Assembly: GCF_009881055.1 (NCBI RefSeq)
Contig: NZ_WXFG01000029.1
Coordinates: 62,001 to 126,000 of the forward strand
Direction: 5' to 3'
Length of the DNA stretch: 64,000 bases
Source of the DNA: Peptoclostridium sp.
GTDB lineage: Bacteria > Bacillota > Clostridia > Peptostreptococcales > Peptostreptococcaceae
Shown: in pieces, positions 25,682 to 34,053 of the stretch
How the letters are laid out: every line of letters begins with the position of its first letter
How positions within the stretch are numbered: position 1 is the first letter of the stretch
Position numbers and translations under genes: made by a program
The notes under the pieces: generated by a model
What the model was told of the DNA's origin: nothing
The model's input: the letters and a program-made list of their open reading frames with translations, nothing else
The model's database searches: none

Positions 25682-26405
25682 CCAGGGTCTGTTTATACAC
25701 GGGATATCCGTTATACCTCATATCTATAACGCCATAATTTATATTCTTCTTGTAAAGGTCAATCAGTATGGCCCTAAGCAGCGGAATCTTGTAGTCCAGC
25801 TTCTGCGCATCTCCAAGCAGCACTACCACTCCAGTCATAGTATAAAGGCGTATATCCCCTTTTTTGTCTATCCCAATTTCAGAAATATTCTCTAGTATAT
25901 TGCTGCCAGAACAGGTATTGAGCAGCTCTAACAGCTTAGGCATTACGTCCTTTTTCCCAAGCTTTATCTTGTTGCCTATCTTGAAATTTTCCATTTCAAT
26001 TCCGGAGAGTATCGGCCTGTCGAGATTGTTGATATCATTTTCCACTCTCAGTACATTCCCCTCTTCATCTATGATAACATAGGAGCCCATATACGGTATA
26101 CAAAATAATTCCATTCTTTCCATTACGTCTATTGTCAGCTTGTCCGGGAACTCCCTTTTAGCTTTGACATTTTTTACATAAGGATTTCCCTGCAGAGCCT
26201 TTTCAATTTCCGACAAATCATACAGAAAAATGTTGCCGCCCTTGGCTATTCCTGAGGCTTTTAAAAGCTCGCCCTTATTCAGCTTTATGATTCCGTTTAC
26301 CTCGATGTCCTTGACGTTGAAATACCCGAACATTATAGCGGTGTAAAACGACGAAACCGCAACTACGAGTATCACAAGTGCTGTCATAATAATATTTTTT
26401 CTCAA
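25671..26405 (-). CDS. ftsQ: Cell division protein FtsQ/DivIB
   Basis: About 244 residues: short cytoplasmic tail, one membrane helix (about 7-27), a POTRA domain (about 30-100, FNVKDIEVNGIIKLNKGELL) and the beta domain of FtsQ (about 105-240). It is a bitopic scaffold of the divisome that binds FtsL and FtsB/DivIC. The start is uncertain: TTG at 26405 has AAGGGTG 6 nt upstream; an in-frame TTG at 26423 lacks a site. It lies between murG and the DUF881 pair, as in other Firmicutes. Confidence 0.88.
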   Translation of the reverse strand: MRKNIIMTALVILVVAVSSFYTAIMFGYFNVKDIEVNGIIKLNKGELLKASGIAKGGNIFLYDLSEIEKALQGNPYVKNVKAKREFPDKLTIDVMERMELFCIPYMGSYVIIDEEGNVLRVENDINNLDRPILSGIEMENFKIGNKIKLGKKDVMPKLLELLNTCSGSNILENISEIGIDKKGDIRLYTMTGVVVLLGDAQKLDYKIPLLRAILIDLYKKNINYGVIDMRYNGYPVYKQTLDGE

Positions 26406-26462
26406 TTGTTTCACCCTTCGCAAATGTAAACATGCCGTCTGGTAGCCCTGCAGCCCAAAACA

Positions 26463-27581
26463 CTACTTGTTTTTTATACCCTTTTTTTCTGCCATTAAGC
26501 TTTTAATTTGCTCGTATATGGTGTCAGACGCATGCGGATTCGAAATCCGGATACTGTTTTGGCTCATGCTCTCAAGCAGCTTTTCGTCGCTAAGTATGCT
26601 GAACACAGCCTCTAACAGGGTATCGCCGTTTAGGTCCTTCTCGAGTATCATTTCGCCAGCCCCTGAATTTTTTACGCTCCTGGCGTTGTACTCCTGGTGA
26701 TTCTCGGCCGTGTAAGCCTTTGGTATTACAATCGAAGGCTTTCCAAGGCATGTGATTTCAGATATTGTTATTGCCCCCGCACTGCATATTACCAGATCGC
26801 TCGCTGCGAGTATATCCGACATATTATCTATATAGTCAGTCACCACTTGATAGCCTTTAAGCTCGATGCCGCGCAGCCCTTCCATGAACTCGTCATAGTG
26901 AAGCCTTCCTGTGGCGTGTACGAAAGCATAGTCCTCTGCTGCAAGTGCGGGAATCACACTCTTCATTGCGGCGTTTATAGTACCCGAACCACCGCTGCCG
27001 CCTACAGAAAGCACCATCTTCTTGCCTTCGGGTATGCCCAGCCTTTCCCTTGCCTGCGCCATGCTGGCGCTGGTTATCTCGCCCCTGACGGGATTGCCGG
27101 TCAGCACCACGCTCTTGCTCTTTGTAAAGAATCTTCTCGAATCGTCAAAGCTTATCAGCACCCTGTCGGCAAACCTCGAGAGGAATTTGTTTGTTATGCC
27201 TGGAAATGCGTTCTGCTCATGTATGAGCGTTGGTATCCCAAGCAGCGCTCCCGCCAGCACTACCGGTCCGCAGACATATCCGCCCGTGCCTATCACAACG
27301 TCCGGCTTGTTTCTTTTTATAATGGCAAGCGACTGCGCGAGCCCCTTCATAAACAGGGCCACTCGCTTTGCATTTTCAACCGAAAGCTTTCTTTGGAATC
27401 CCCTGACCTGCACAGTCTTGAATTCATATCCCTTCTCGGGCACTATCCTGCTTTCAAGGCCTTCCTTTGTTCCTATATATAAAATTCTGCTGTCATTTTC
27501 ATTTTCCATTATCTTTTCAGCTATTGAAAGCGCCGGGTATATGTGGCCACCCGTTCCCCCTCCAGAAATAACTGCCTTCAT
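26463..27581 (-). CDS. murG: UDP-GlcNAc:undecaprenyl-pyrophosphoryl-MurNAc-pentapeptide transferase MurG
   Basis: 372 residues; makes lipid II from lipid I at the inner membrane face. Family motifs: SGGGTGGHIYPALSIAEKI at the N-terminus, GTGGYVCGPVVLAGALLGIP, HEQNAFPGITNK, and the UDP-binding SAGAITISEIT in the C-terminal GT-B half. It starts one base after the ftsW stop. Length is normal for the family. Confidence 0.96.
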   Translation of the reverse strand: MKAVISGGGTGGHIYPALSIAEKIMENENDSRILYIGTKEGLESRIVPEKGYEFKTVQVRGFQRKLSVENAKRVALFMKGLAQSLAIIKRNKPDVVIGTGGYVCGPVVLAGALLGIPTLIHEQNAFPGITNKFLSRFADRVLISFDDSRRFFTKSKSVVLTGNPVRGEITSASMAQARERLGIPEGKKMVLSVGGSGGSGTINAAMKSVIPALAAEDYAFVHATGRLHYDEFMEGLRGIELKGYQVVTDYIDNMSDILAASDLVICSAGAITISEITCLGKPSIVIPKAYTAENHQEYNARSVKNSGAGEMILEKDLNGDTLLEAVFSILSDEKLLESMSQNSIRISNPHASDTIYEQIKSLMAEKKGIKNK

Positions 27582-27582
27582 A

Positions 27583-28758
27583 CTATTCAGCTCCTATTCC
27601 ATCTTGCTTATCCTGCCTGGTTTTTGCTTCATTTGCCCTTGAATACCTGGATACGTTCAGCACCATGCCCACAGCCGCCATTAGTATCACCAGGGATGTT
27701 CCCCCATAGCTTATAAACGGCAGGGGTATTCCCGTCGGAGGCATTGATGATGTTACAACTGCAACGTTGAGCAGCACCTGCACCCCTATCTGGGATGCAA
27801 TACCTGTAACCAGCATGCACGAGAAAAAGTCAGGCGCGTTCATGGCCACCTTTATGCAGCGGTATATGAGGAATACGTACACCATCAAGATTATTATGCA
27901 GCCTATGTAGCCCAGCTCTTCGCCTATTATTGCGAATATGAAGTCGTTTTGCGGCTCAGGTATGTATAGGAACTTTTCATTGCTCCTTCCAAGTCCAAGC
28001 CCGAAAAGCCCCCCGGTTCCCAACGCATAAAGCGACTGTATTACCTGGTAGCCGTTCCCGAGTTCGTCCTTGAAGGGATCCATGAATGAGGTGACCCTCT
28101 TCCATCTATAGGGGCTTATGAATGCCAGTAGTCCACCCGCTGAAAGTCCCGCAGCCACGGTGCCTATAACATACTTAAACTGCAGTCCCGCCGCAAAAAG
28201 CATGCACACAGACGTGATTATTATGCTTCCCGCTGTAGAAAGGTTTGGCTGAAGCACTATCATCGCAAAGAAAAAACCGGCTATCATAATGGGATTCAGC
28301 GCCCCAAGCAGTGACTTTTGTATAAGCTTTGGCTTAATATATTTGGCTATGAGTATTATTGAGGCGAATTTTGCTATCTCCGAGGGCATTATTGTAAGCG
28401 GACCTATTAATATCCACCTCTGGGCTCCATTAAAACTTGTTCCAAGGGGAGTGAGCACTATTACCAGCAGAACCGCAGCTGTACCAGCAATCGTCCAGCG
28501 TAGCTTCTCTATCTTCTTGTAGCTGAAAAAGGACATAAAAATCATGACAATAGTTCCTAGGACTGCAAAGAAAATATTCTTTTTCAGGAAATGGTAAGGA
28601 TCTCCATATCTTTGCGATGCGTTGACATAGCTTGCGCTGAAAACCATTACAATCCCAATGGCCACCAGCAGAAGCGTCGCTAAGAATATATACTTGTCGA
28701 ACCCCTTGATTTTTACAGGCTTCCGCGTCTCCTTTACCTGCTTTCTTGTCCTTGTCAT
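27583..28758 (-). CDS. ftsW: FtsW/SpoVE-type SEDS peptidoglycan glycosyltransferase
   Basis: About 391 residues with ten predicted membrane helices. SEDS signature residues are present: NGAQRWILIGPLTIMPSE and the C-terminal GIPLPFISYGGTSL. SEDS proteins polymerise glycan strands together with a class B PBP, here most likely the SpoVD/PBP2B-like protein encoded in the same cluster. ATG at 28758 follows GGGGGGACATATT; an in-frame TTG at 28773 overlaps that site. In some Clostridia the dcw copy is the sporulation protein SpoVE; sequence alone cannot decide between FtsW and SpoVE here. Confidence 0.92.
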   Translation of the reverse strand: MTRTRKQVKETRKPVKIKGFDKYIFLATLLLVAIGIVMVFSASYVNASQRYGDPYHFLKKNIFFAVLGTIVMIFMSFFSYKKIEKLRWTIAGTAAVLLVIVLTPLGTSFNGAQRWILIGPLTIMPSEIAKFASIILIAKYIKPKLIQKSLLGALNPIMIAGFFFAMIVLQPNLSTAGSIIITSVCMLFAAGLQFKYVIGTVAAGLSAGGLLAFISPYRWKRVTSFMDPFKDELGNGYQVIQSLYALGTGGLFGLGLGRSNEKFLYIPEPQNDFIFAIIGEELGYIGCIIILMVYVFLIYRCIKVAMNAPDFFSCMLVTGIASQIGVQVLLNVAVVTSSMPPTGIPLPFISYGGTSLVILMAAVGMVLNVSRYSRANEAKTRQDKQDGIGAE

Positions 28759-28777
28759 AATATGTCCCCCCAAAAGC

Positions 28778-30127
28778 CTAAAGCCTCATCACATTTTCCT
28801 TAAAATCTCTTCCCCTTACCTCGTAGCTAGGATACATGTCCCAGCTGGCACACGCAGGCGAGAGCAGGACTATGTCACCCTGCTGAGCAAGAGCGAAGGC
28901 CTTCTTTACGGCCTGTTCCATGTTTTCAACTCTGTAGGTCTGTTTGAATCCAAATCTGGCTGCCGTATCCTCCAGCTTTTGGGCCGTCTCTCCAAGCAGC
29001 ACCAGGCCTTTTACCTTGCCGCCAAACTCCGCCACAAAATCATCGAATTCGCCGCCCTTGTCCATTCCGCCTGCAATAAGTATAAGCGGTCTTTCAAAGG
29101 ACTGTATTGCCTTTATTGAGGCGTCGGGGTTAGTCCCCTTCGAATCGTTTATGAAATCTATGCCATCAAGGCTCCTGACAAACTCCAGCCTGTGCTCGAC
29201 GCCTTCAAAGCTTCTCAGGGCAGAGGCTATCAGTTCAAACGGCAGCTTCATCGAAGCCGCTATAGCCACTGCAGCCAGGGCGTTTTCAAGGTTGTGAGGC
29301 CCCGGTATTTTAAGCTCCGAAGCGTCCATAAGGCTTACGGCGCCTTGCTCTGTCTTAACTACTATCTTGCCGCCGTCCACAAACACTCCGCGCTCCAGCT
29401 TTTCCTTCCTGCTGAAGAATACTACATTTGATTTGCAAAGGCCTGCAAGGCTTCTCGTCTGTTCGCAATCGTAGTTTAGGACCGTATAGTCATTATCGTC
29501 CTGGTTCTCGAATATCCTGGCCTTGGCTGCTATGTAGTTTCCCATAGTCTTGTGCCTGTTGAGGTGGTCCGGAGTTATGTTGAGTATGGCGCTTACTCTT
29601 GGCTTGAAAGTCTCTATGGATTCAAGCTGGAAGCTGCTGAGCTCAGTGACAAGCACCGAGTTCTCATCGGCCTTGTCTACAACGTCGACTACAGGAGTGC
29701 CTATGTTGCCCACAACAAATGTGTTGTAGCTTGAGAGCTTGAATATCTCGCCTACAAGGCTTGTCGTAGTAGTCTTCCCGTTAGTGCCCGTTATGCCCAC
29801 GAAAGGAGCCCTGGCATACCTGTATGAGAGCTCTATCTCGCTTATAACCGCAACTTTTCTTTCCTTGAGCTCCACTATAAAAGGAATGTCAAGCGGCACT
29901 CCCGGAGATATAACTGCAAGCTCGTAGCTATCAATGTTTTGCGGATGTGAGCCCAGTATGAACTCTATGCCTAGTCCTTCAAGTTCGCCCAGCACTTCCG
30001 GGAGCTCTTCCTTGCCTTTTATGTCGTTTACCGTGAGCAGTGCCCCCTTGGAGTGCAGGAACTTGATAGTAGCTATGCCCGTCTTTGCCAGCCCCACAAG
30101 AAGCACTTTTTTGCCATGTAAATCCAT
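28778..30127 (-). CDS. murD: UDP-N-acetylmuramoyl-L-alanine:D-glutamate ligase MurD
   Basis: 449 residues; adds D-glutamate to UDP-MurNAc-L-Ala in the cytoplasm. Rossmann-like N-domain (GLAKTGIATIKFL), ATP-binding loop GITGTNGKTTTTSLV near residue 115, and C-domain with INDSKGTNPDASIKAI and LSPACASWDM. The end of the gene lies 20 bp before the ftsW start. Confidence 0.96.
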   Translation of the reverse strand: MDLHGKKVLLVGLAKTGIATIKFLHSKGALLTVNDIKGKEELPEVLGELEGLGIEFILGSHPQNIDSYELAVISPGVPLDIPFIVELKERKVAVISEIELSYRYARAPFVGITGTNGKTTTTSLVGEIFKLSSYNTFVVGNIGTPVVDVVDKADENSVLVTELSSFQLESIETFKPRVSAILNITPDHLNRHKTMGNYIAAKARIFENQDDNDYTVLNYDCEQTRSLAGLCKSNVVFFSRKEKLERGVFVDGGKIVVKTEQGAVSLMDASELKIPGPHNLENALAAVAIAASMKLPFELIASALRSFEGVEHRLEFVRSLDGIDFINDSKGTNPDASIKAIQSFERPLILIAGGMDKGGEFDDFVAEFGGKVKGLVLLGETAQKLEDTAARFGFKQTYRVENMEQAVKKAFALAQQGDIVLLSPACASWDMYPSYEVRGRDFKENVMRL

Positions 30128-30173
30128 TTTCGTCCACCTTCCAACTGTTAGTTTGTCTTTATATTATATAGGC

Positions 30174-31139
30174 CTATATGAAAGCCAAAAATGCGAGTAT
30201 GCCAAGCACAAGGCTTGCAATCCAAAATACGCTTACCACCTTTGTCTCATGCCATCCCACAAGCTCGAAGTGGTGGTGTATTGGGCTCATGCGAAACACC
30301 CTCTTGCCAGTGAGCTTGTACGATACAACCTGTATTATAACCGAAAGCGACTCAGCAAAATATATGCCTCCTGCAATCGGTATTATAAGCGAAATGTTCA
30401 TGAGAACTGCCGCTGCCGCTACCGCTCCGCCAAGTGCCATTGAGCCCGTGTCTCCCATGAACACCTTAGCAGGATACGCATTGAACCTCAGAAAACCCAG
30501 ACATGCCCCAAATACGGCTGCACACACTATGGCAACAGAAGTATAGCCAAGCAGCGAAGCCACCGCAGTGAAGAATACCGAGATTACGAGAGTAACCCCT
30601 GAAGCCAGACCGTCAAGCCCATCGGTGAGGTTGACGCTGTTGACCGTGGCAACTATAACAAGCACCGTGAAGGGAATGTAGAACATCCCAAGGTCGAGCC
30701 TGTAGCCGTCCATGAACGGCACGAATATGCTGCTGCCCGAGTCGGCAACGCTGTACTGGTAGAACACAAGTACAAGCGCCAGAGCAAACTGGCCAATCAG
30801 CTTTTGGTAAGCCCTAAGGCCGAGCGACCTTTTGAGAACCACCTTTATATAATCGTCTATAAAACCTATGAGTCCAAAACCTACTATTGAAACAAGCGCC
30901 ATGACCATGTTGGCGTCAAGCTCGCCCGAAAGCAGAGATGCCCCCAATATTCCCGCCACCATTATTATTCCGCCCATTGTAGGCGTACCATTCTTTGCCA
31001 GATGGCTCTGAGGCCCGTCGTCCCTTACGGTCTGTCCGAACTTGAGCCTTCTTAGCATCGGAATGAACATAGGGCCTGTTATAACCGTGACTGCCAGCGA
31101 TGCCAGTGCTATCAGCATCAGCTTTTGAAAACCAACCAT
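30174..31139 (-). CDS. mraY: Phospho-N-acetylmuramoyl-pentapeptide transferase MraY
   Basis: 321 residues, about ten membrane helices. It transfers phospho-MurNAc-pentapeptide to undecaprenyl phosphate, forming lipid I. Signatures are visible: GTPTMGGIIM, the Asp-rich loop FIDDYIKV, TDGLDGLASGVT, GDTGSMALGG and MSPIHHHFELVGW. Its ATG is 3 bp after the murF stop. Confidence 0.97.
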   Translation of the reverse strand: MVGFQKLMLIALASLAVTVITGPMFIPMLRRLKFGQTVRDDGPQSHLAKNGTPTMGGIIMVAGILGASLLSGELDANMVMALVSIVGFGLIGFIDDYIKVVLKRSLGLRAYQKLIGQFALALVLVFYQYSVADSGSSIFVPFMDGYRLDLGMFYIPFTVLVIVATVNSVNLTDGLDGLASGVTLVISVFFTAVASLLGYTSVAIVCAAVFGACLGFLRFNAYPAKVFMGDTGSMALGGAVAAAAVLMNISLIIPIAGGIYFAESLSVIIQVVSYKLTGKRVFRMSPIHHHFELVGWHETKVVSVFWIASLVLGILAFLAFI

Positions 31140-31141
31140 TA

Positions 31142-32515
31142 TTAAATGCTCCCTTCTTGGAGATGATTTGCTATCTCCTCCATCTTCATACTTCTTGATC
31201 CCTTGACAAGCACCACGTCGCCCGGCTTGACTACTCCGTCGAGATATTCCATGGCGCTCTGCCTATCATCAAAATGCAGTGCATTCGCAAGGCCGCATTC
31301 TCTGGCCCTGCTGGAAATATATGCCGCCGCACCGCCTACGCTCACAAGCAAATCCACCCTGCCTGCTGCATATTCTCCCACTATCTCATGGCCTTCTCTT
31401 GAAAATTCGCCCATTTCAAGCATGTCAGCAAGCACAGCTATCTTTCTTTTACCCTCATATCCGGCCAGAAAATCTATCGCCGCCTTCATTGAATCAGGGT
31501 TTGCGTTGTATGCATCATTAACTATTATAAAGCTTTTTTCCACTATATCCAATCTCATTTTTTCGTTCTCAAACTGCAGCAATCCGCATCTTATCTCGTC
31601 AAGGCTGAGTCCGCATTCAACGCCCACAGCCATCGCAGCCATCGCATTGTATACGTTATGCATGCCCTTGGAAGGTATGGTAAACTTCTCTTCGTTTCCA
31701 TTCCAATTTACATGAAATTCAAGATTTTTGCCCTGTTCGCTCACTCCTGTGCATGCAATGTCGTTTCCCGGCTCAAATCCGAATTTAATCAGCTTGTAGC
31801 CTTCAGGCATTAGCCTTTTAAGATGCTCGTCATCACCGTTGACAATCAGCGTACACGTCTCGTCGAAATAGGAGGTTATCTCAAGCTTCGCCTTCATTAT
31901 GTTTTCCTTGGATCCCAGGTTTTCAATGTGGGAATAGCCGACGTTTGTTATCACAGCAATACTTGGCCTGACTATCGAAGCCAGGTACTCGATCTCTCCA
32001 AAACCGGACATGCCCATCTCAAGCACTGCCGCCTGGTGTCTTGAACTCAGCTCGAACATGGTCAGCGGAAGGCCTATGTGATTGTTGAAATTGCCGCTGT
32101 TTTTATGCGTAATGAGCTTTTGCGAGAGCACGCTCCATACCATGTTCCTAGTGGATGTCTTGCCGCAGCTGCCGGTCACTCCGATGTAGGGTATGTCGAA
32201 CCTGTCCCTATAGCCTCTTGCAATATCGCCAAGGGCCCTAGTAGTATCCTCAACCTCGAGCACAGTGCTGCCTGCATAGAATGACTTGTCGGCAACCCTT
32301 TCCGGCTCCACTATAAACTTGCTTGCACCCTTTTCGCATGCCGCCCCTATGAAATCGTGCCCGTCAAGCCTCTCGCCTACTATTGCAACATAAGTTTCAT
32401 CCGGCGAAATCTTTCTTGTGTCTATTGAAATCCCGCCCAGCATAGCCTGAGAATCACCTGCCGCAACAGTCCCTTTGCACCACGCGGCCGCCTCATTAAA
32501 GGTTACATCCTCCAT
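31142..32515 (-). CDS. murF: UDP-MurNAc-tripeptide:D-Ala-D-Ala ligase MurF
   Basis: 457 residues; completes the UDP-MurNAc-pentapeptide. P-loop GVTGSCGKTSTRNM, substrate segment NSGNFNNHIGLPLTM, and C-domain INDAYNANPDSMKAAIDFL. It follows murE by 2 bp, so the cluster order is murE, murF, mraY, murD. Confidence 0.96.
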   Translation of the reverse strand: MEDVTFNEAAAWCKGTVAAGDSQAMLGGISIDTRKISPDETYVAIVGERLDGHDFIGAACEKGASKFIVEPERVADKSFYAGSTVLEVEDTTRALGDIARGYRDRFDIPYIGVTGSCGKTSTRNMVWSVLSQKLITHKNSGNFNNHIGLPLTMFELSSRHQAAVLEMGMSGFGEIEYLASIVRPSIAVITNVGYSHIENLGSKENIMKAKLEITSYFDETCTLIVNGDDEHLKRLMPEGYKLIKFGFEPGNDIACTGVSEQGKNLEFHVNWNGNEEKFTIPSKGMHNVYNAMAAMAVGVECGLSLDEIRCGLLQFENEKMRLDIVEKSFIIVNDAYNANPDSMKAAIDFLAGYEGKRKIAVLADMLEMGEFSREGHEIVGEYAAGRVDLLVSVGGAAAYISSRARECGLANALHFDDRQSAMEYLDGVVKPGDVVLVKGSRSMKMEEIANHLQEGSI

Positions 32516-32517
32516 AC

Positions 32518-33975
32518 CTACTTGACCTCCTCAAGATAAGCTCTTGCAATTTCCCTGTCGTCAAAATGAATCTTCTGCTTGCCGATTATCTGATAGTCCT
32601 CGTGGCCCTTGCCGGCTATTATTACTATATCCTGAGGCTCCGCCATACTTATTGCCGCTTCTATGGCCTCTTTTCTGTCCTCGACTACTGTATAGCCGCC
32701 TTTTTGCTTGTCAAGCCCCGCCACTATGTCCTCAATTATCTTACGAGGATCCTCGGTTCTTGGATTGTCTGATGTTATGACTGTCATATCGCTCAGCCTC
32801 TGGCTTATTCCACCCATTATCGGCCTTTTCGTCTTGTCCCTGTCGCCTCCGCAGCCTACAACCGTTATAACCCTGCCCTTAGCAAACCCTTTGGCAGTCT
32901 CTAGTATATTCTCGAGCGCGTCCGGCGTATGTGCGTAGTCTACTATCACTGTGACTCCGCTTGGACCCACTATGCTTTCAAACCTTCCTGGAACACCGCT
33001 GCAGCTGCCTATTGCTGAAGATATCTCATCCTTTCCTATGCCCATAAGGTACAGCACCGTTGCCGCCGCCAGAGTGTTGTAAACAGTGAATTCTCCCGGA
33101 ATCGCCACCTCGATGCGGCACTCAAAATCCGGAGTGACCATGGTGTAGCTAGTTCCCGTTGCGTCCATGCTTATGTCCATGGCCCTGATATCTGCCTCTT
33201 CATTTATGCCATAGCTGATGCAAGCCGTGTCCAAGACTTTGAGCCTGTCATGCAGCTCTTTGCCGTGCATGTCGTCCACATTGATTATGTTTGCCTTCGA
33301 TGTCATGAAGAACAGCTTTTCTTTGGCCTTCATGTAACTTTCAAGGTCCTCGTGGAAATCAAGATGGTCCTGCGTCAGATTAGTGAACACCGAATACTTG
33401 AAGTCGCAAAAGTCGACCCTGTGAAGCTCAAGGGAATGTGAAGACACCTCCATGGCGCAGCTCTCTATACCGCAATCGAGCATGTCTCTGAAATAGCTTT
33501 GAAGCTCCACGCTCTCGGGTGTTGTCCTTTCAGACTCGGCGTCCACCCTGCCTGTGTATGTCCTTATTGTGCCTATAAGACCACACTTGCTACCCAGGTA
33601 GTCCAGCGCCGACTTTATAAGATATGTCGTTGTTGTCTTGCCGTTAGTGCCCGTCACACCTACAAGACCTAGCGCGCTTGAAGGATTGCCGTAAAAATTG
33701 GCGGCTGCCCTTGCCATTTCCCTTCTGGTGTCATCTACTACTACAACGCACGCATCCTCGAGTCCGAGCTCCCTTTCCGCCAGGAAAGCCCTGCAGCCGG
33801 ATTCGTACGCGCTTTTTGCATAGTCGTGCCCGTCGGAGGCGAACCCCTTTATGCATATGAAAAGACTGCCGCTTCCCGCCTTTCTCGAATCGTATGTAAT
33901 GCTGCCTATTTCAGTTTCAAAATCTCCGCTGACACTTACCATCTGGGCTCCTGAGAGCATCTCGCTTAGCTTCAT
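32518..33975 (-). CDS. murE: UDP-MurNAc-tripeptide synthetase MurE (meso-diaminopimelate type)
   Basis: 485 residues. P-loop GVTGTNGKTTTTYLI, C-domain motif TSDNPRTEDP. The DNPR sequence is the usual signature of enzymes that add meso-diaminopimelate rather than lysine, which predicts meso-DAP peptidoglycan in this organism. The ATG has GGAGGTGTT immediately upstream. It is the first gene after an internal terminator that separates it from the spoVD-like gene. Confidence 0.95.
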   Translation of the reverse strand: MKLSEMLSGAQMVSVSGDFETEIGSITYDSRKAGSGSLFICIKGFASDGHDYAKSAYESGCRAFLAERELGLEDACVVVVDDTRREMARAAANFYGNPSSALGLVGVTGTNGKTTTTYLIKSALDYLGSKCGLIGTIRTYTGRVDAESERTTPESVELQSYFRDMLDCGIESCAMEVSSHSLELHRVDFCDFKYSVFTNLTQDHLDFHEDLESYMKAKEKLFFMTSKANIINVDDMHGKELHDRLKVLDTACISYGINEEADIRAMDISMDATGTSYTMVTPDFECRIEVAIPGEFTVYNTLAAATVLYLMGIGKDEISSAIGSCSGVPGRFESIVGPSGVTVIVDYAHTPDALENILETAKGFAKGRVITVVGCGGDRDKTKRPIMGGISQRLSDMTVITSDNPRTEDPRKIIEDIVAGLDKQKGGYTVVEDRKEAIEAAISMAEPQDIVIIAGKGHEDYQIIGKQKIHFDDREIARAYLEEVK

Positions 33976-34012
33976 ATGAACACCTCCGCATTATTTTGCC
34001 AATATAAACCTT

Positions 34013-34048
34013 CAAAAAGGCAATGCATACATGCGCATGCATTGCCTT
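34013..34048 (-). terminator. Internal terminator in the dcw cluster, between the spoVD-like gene and murE
   Basis: Minus strand: AAGGCAATGCAT (34048-34037) pairs with ATGCATTGCCTT (34028-34017), a perfect 12-bp stem with an 8-nt loop, followed by TTTTT. It begins 5 bp after the spoVD-like stop and ends about 40 bp before the murE start. It should cut the cluster into two transcripts or act as an attenuator; no strong promoter is visible in the remaining gap. Confidence 0.8.
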
Positions 34049-34053
34049 ACTCA

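Noticed and set aside
26697..27482. 261-residue plus-strand ORF
   Set aside because: It lies wholly antisense to murG, has no ribosome binding site and has the composition of a reverse-strand shadow.
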